Positions 63,336-64,000 of a DNA stretch of 64,000 nt are shown piece after piece (position 1 is the stretch's first letter; every line of letters starts with the position of its first letter). The position numbers were made by a program, and so were the translations under genes. Under the pieces are notes generated by a model. The model saw only the letters and a list, made by a program, of their open reading frames with translations. It did no database searches and was not told the DNA's origin. Origin of the DNA: Cladopsammia gracilis (lineage: Eukaryota; Cnidaria; Anthozoa; Scleractinia; Dendrophylliidae); contig JAJGOT010000130.1 in assembly GCA_022457155.1 (NCBI GenBank), positions 1,045,001-1,109,000 of the forward strand, written 5' to 3'.

Positions 63336-64000
63336 CTTACAAAGAAAACTTTGACTTTCAATAAACAGTCAGAAAACTGCTCAAGTACAAGACCTTACGT
63401 TCCGGACTTAAACATTTCAGCTCTCATTAATAAATATTGCAATGTGATGGAAAGAATTGCAAGGTGTTAATTTCATGCCTCCTAGACATGAATGAAACTG
63501 CATGAGAATATCAGACCAGCTCATTTCATCTCTTGTTACGTTTTACTCAGTAAAAGCTAAATAAATATGTATATTTTTTTATTTGGAACTCGTAGAAAGA
63601 AAACAAATCATAAGTAAAGTAATATTAAGTAATATTGATGACATTTATTAATCAAAATTGTGGAAATTTTCTGTTAAAGGCAATTTCACACCCCCGCTTC
63701 ATTAAAGTGTGTAATTGTTTGTAAATAGGAAAAAAATTGGGGTTGTGTGATAATTCAATAAATTCTAGGACATTAGTAGTTAAACACATTTATGATCATA
63801 AATGCCTTGTAAAAGCCAACTTCTTGCTGCTGATGATTTCTAGCCTTTATTTAAGTTTTTATGTACGTTTAATTTTTATAAGCTACGTTAACTCTGTGTT
63901 GAACAAATGGCTTTCGAATTCATGCGTTTGCTCAAGGCAATGCTATTTTTATTCGTCGAAAAATTTTCATATGCAGAGATAACAACTTGGTAACACTAGA
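63336..64000. other. Gene-free AT-rich end of window
   Basis: I see nothing supported here. If the CUB gene continues, its remaining exons lie beyond the window. Confidence 0.4.

Overview
The window looks like accessory, repeat-choked chromosomal DNA of an anthozoan cnidarian, most likely a stony coral. This is an inference from recognised families: several palindromic MITEs and the tRNA-derived SINE resemble repeats I know from coral genomes, there is a host-type intron-exon CUB gene, and the LINE, Penelope and Polinton fragments are typical of Cnidaria. Intergenic DNA is AT-rich. I recognise no bacterial operon, rRNA or free-standing tRNA.

Layout. 1-~8.5 kb: right-hand end of a decayed Polinton/Maverick (adintovirus-like) provirus. 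It carries, in order, a minus-strand A32-type packaging ATPase and, on plus, a DUF8207-like protein, a candidate minor capsid protein, a small Ala/Lys-rich protein, the double-jelly-roll major capsid protein, a pX-like core protein, an adenain-type maturation protease, a small zinc-ribbon protein, a parvovirus-type phospholipase A2 and a retroviral-type integrase with a chromodomain. Most of these genes are broken by nonsense codons or frameshifts; only the capsid and PLA2 frames look whole. 8.5-15 kb: MITEs, a 1.25-kb repeat, a duplicated exon-like unit and a 1.8-kb fold-back element. 14.9-25 kb: two APE-type LINE copies and an RLE-type LINE tail, split by nested insertions including a 3.66-kb element sitting inside a minisatellite. 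25.6-26.1 kb: a tRNA-derived SINE with a multiplied 5' end. 26-33 kb: mostly gene-free, with palindromic MITEs.

33-40.3 kb: arrays of GGAAC/GTTCC dyads lead up to a C2H2 zinc-finger, tyrosine-recombinase and Myb/SANT gene (Crypton-like). This gene is split by a 134-bp MITE with an exact 8-bp target duplication and is followed by 199-bp repeats. 41.2-47 kb: a nearly full-length minus-strand Tx1/L1-like LINE (ORF1 with CCHC knuckles; ORF2 with endonuclease and reverse transcriptase) decayed by frameshifts. 49.8-55.2 kb: a 5.4-kb TTAA-flanked inverted-repeat element containing rearranged Penelope-like RT pieces and a second copy of the 1.25-kb repeat. 55.3-56.94 kb: the clearest host gene, a signal-peptide exon and a half-CUB exon with matching splice phase, separated by an intron holding a 28-bp minisatellite with an 11-mer higher-order period. 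57.05-60.23 kb: another TTAA element with a THAP-domain exon. 60.54-62.20 kb: a CAGGG-ended element enclosing a ~1-kb palindrome with 503-bp arms and a 10-nt loop.

Functionally, the left-hand genes form a virion morphogenesis and integration cassette (capsid, packaging, maturation, membrane breach, insertion). The rest is a stratified record of transposition: LINEs hit by TTAA elements and MITEs, TTAA elements hit by the 1.25-kb repeat, minisatellites split by fold-back elements. All readings are from sequence inspection without database searches.
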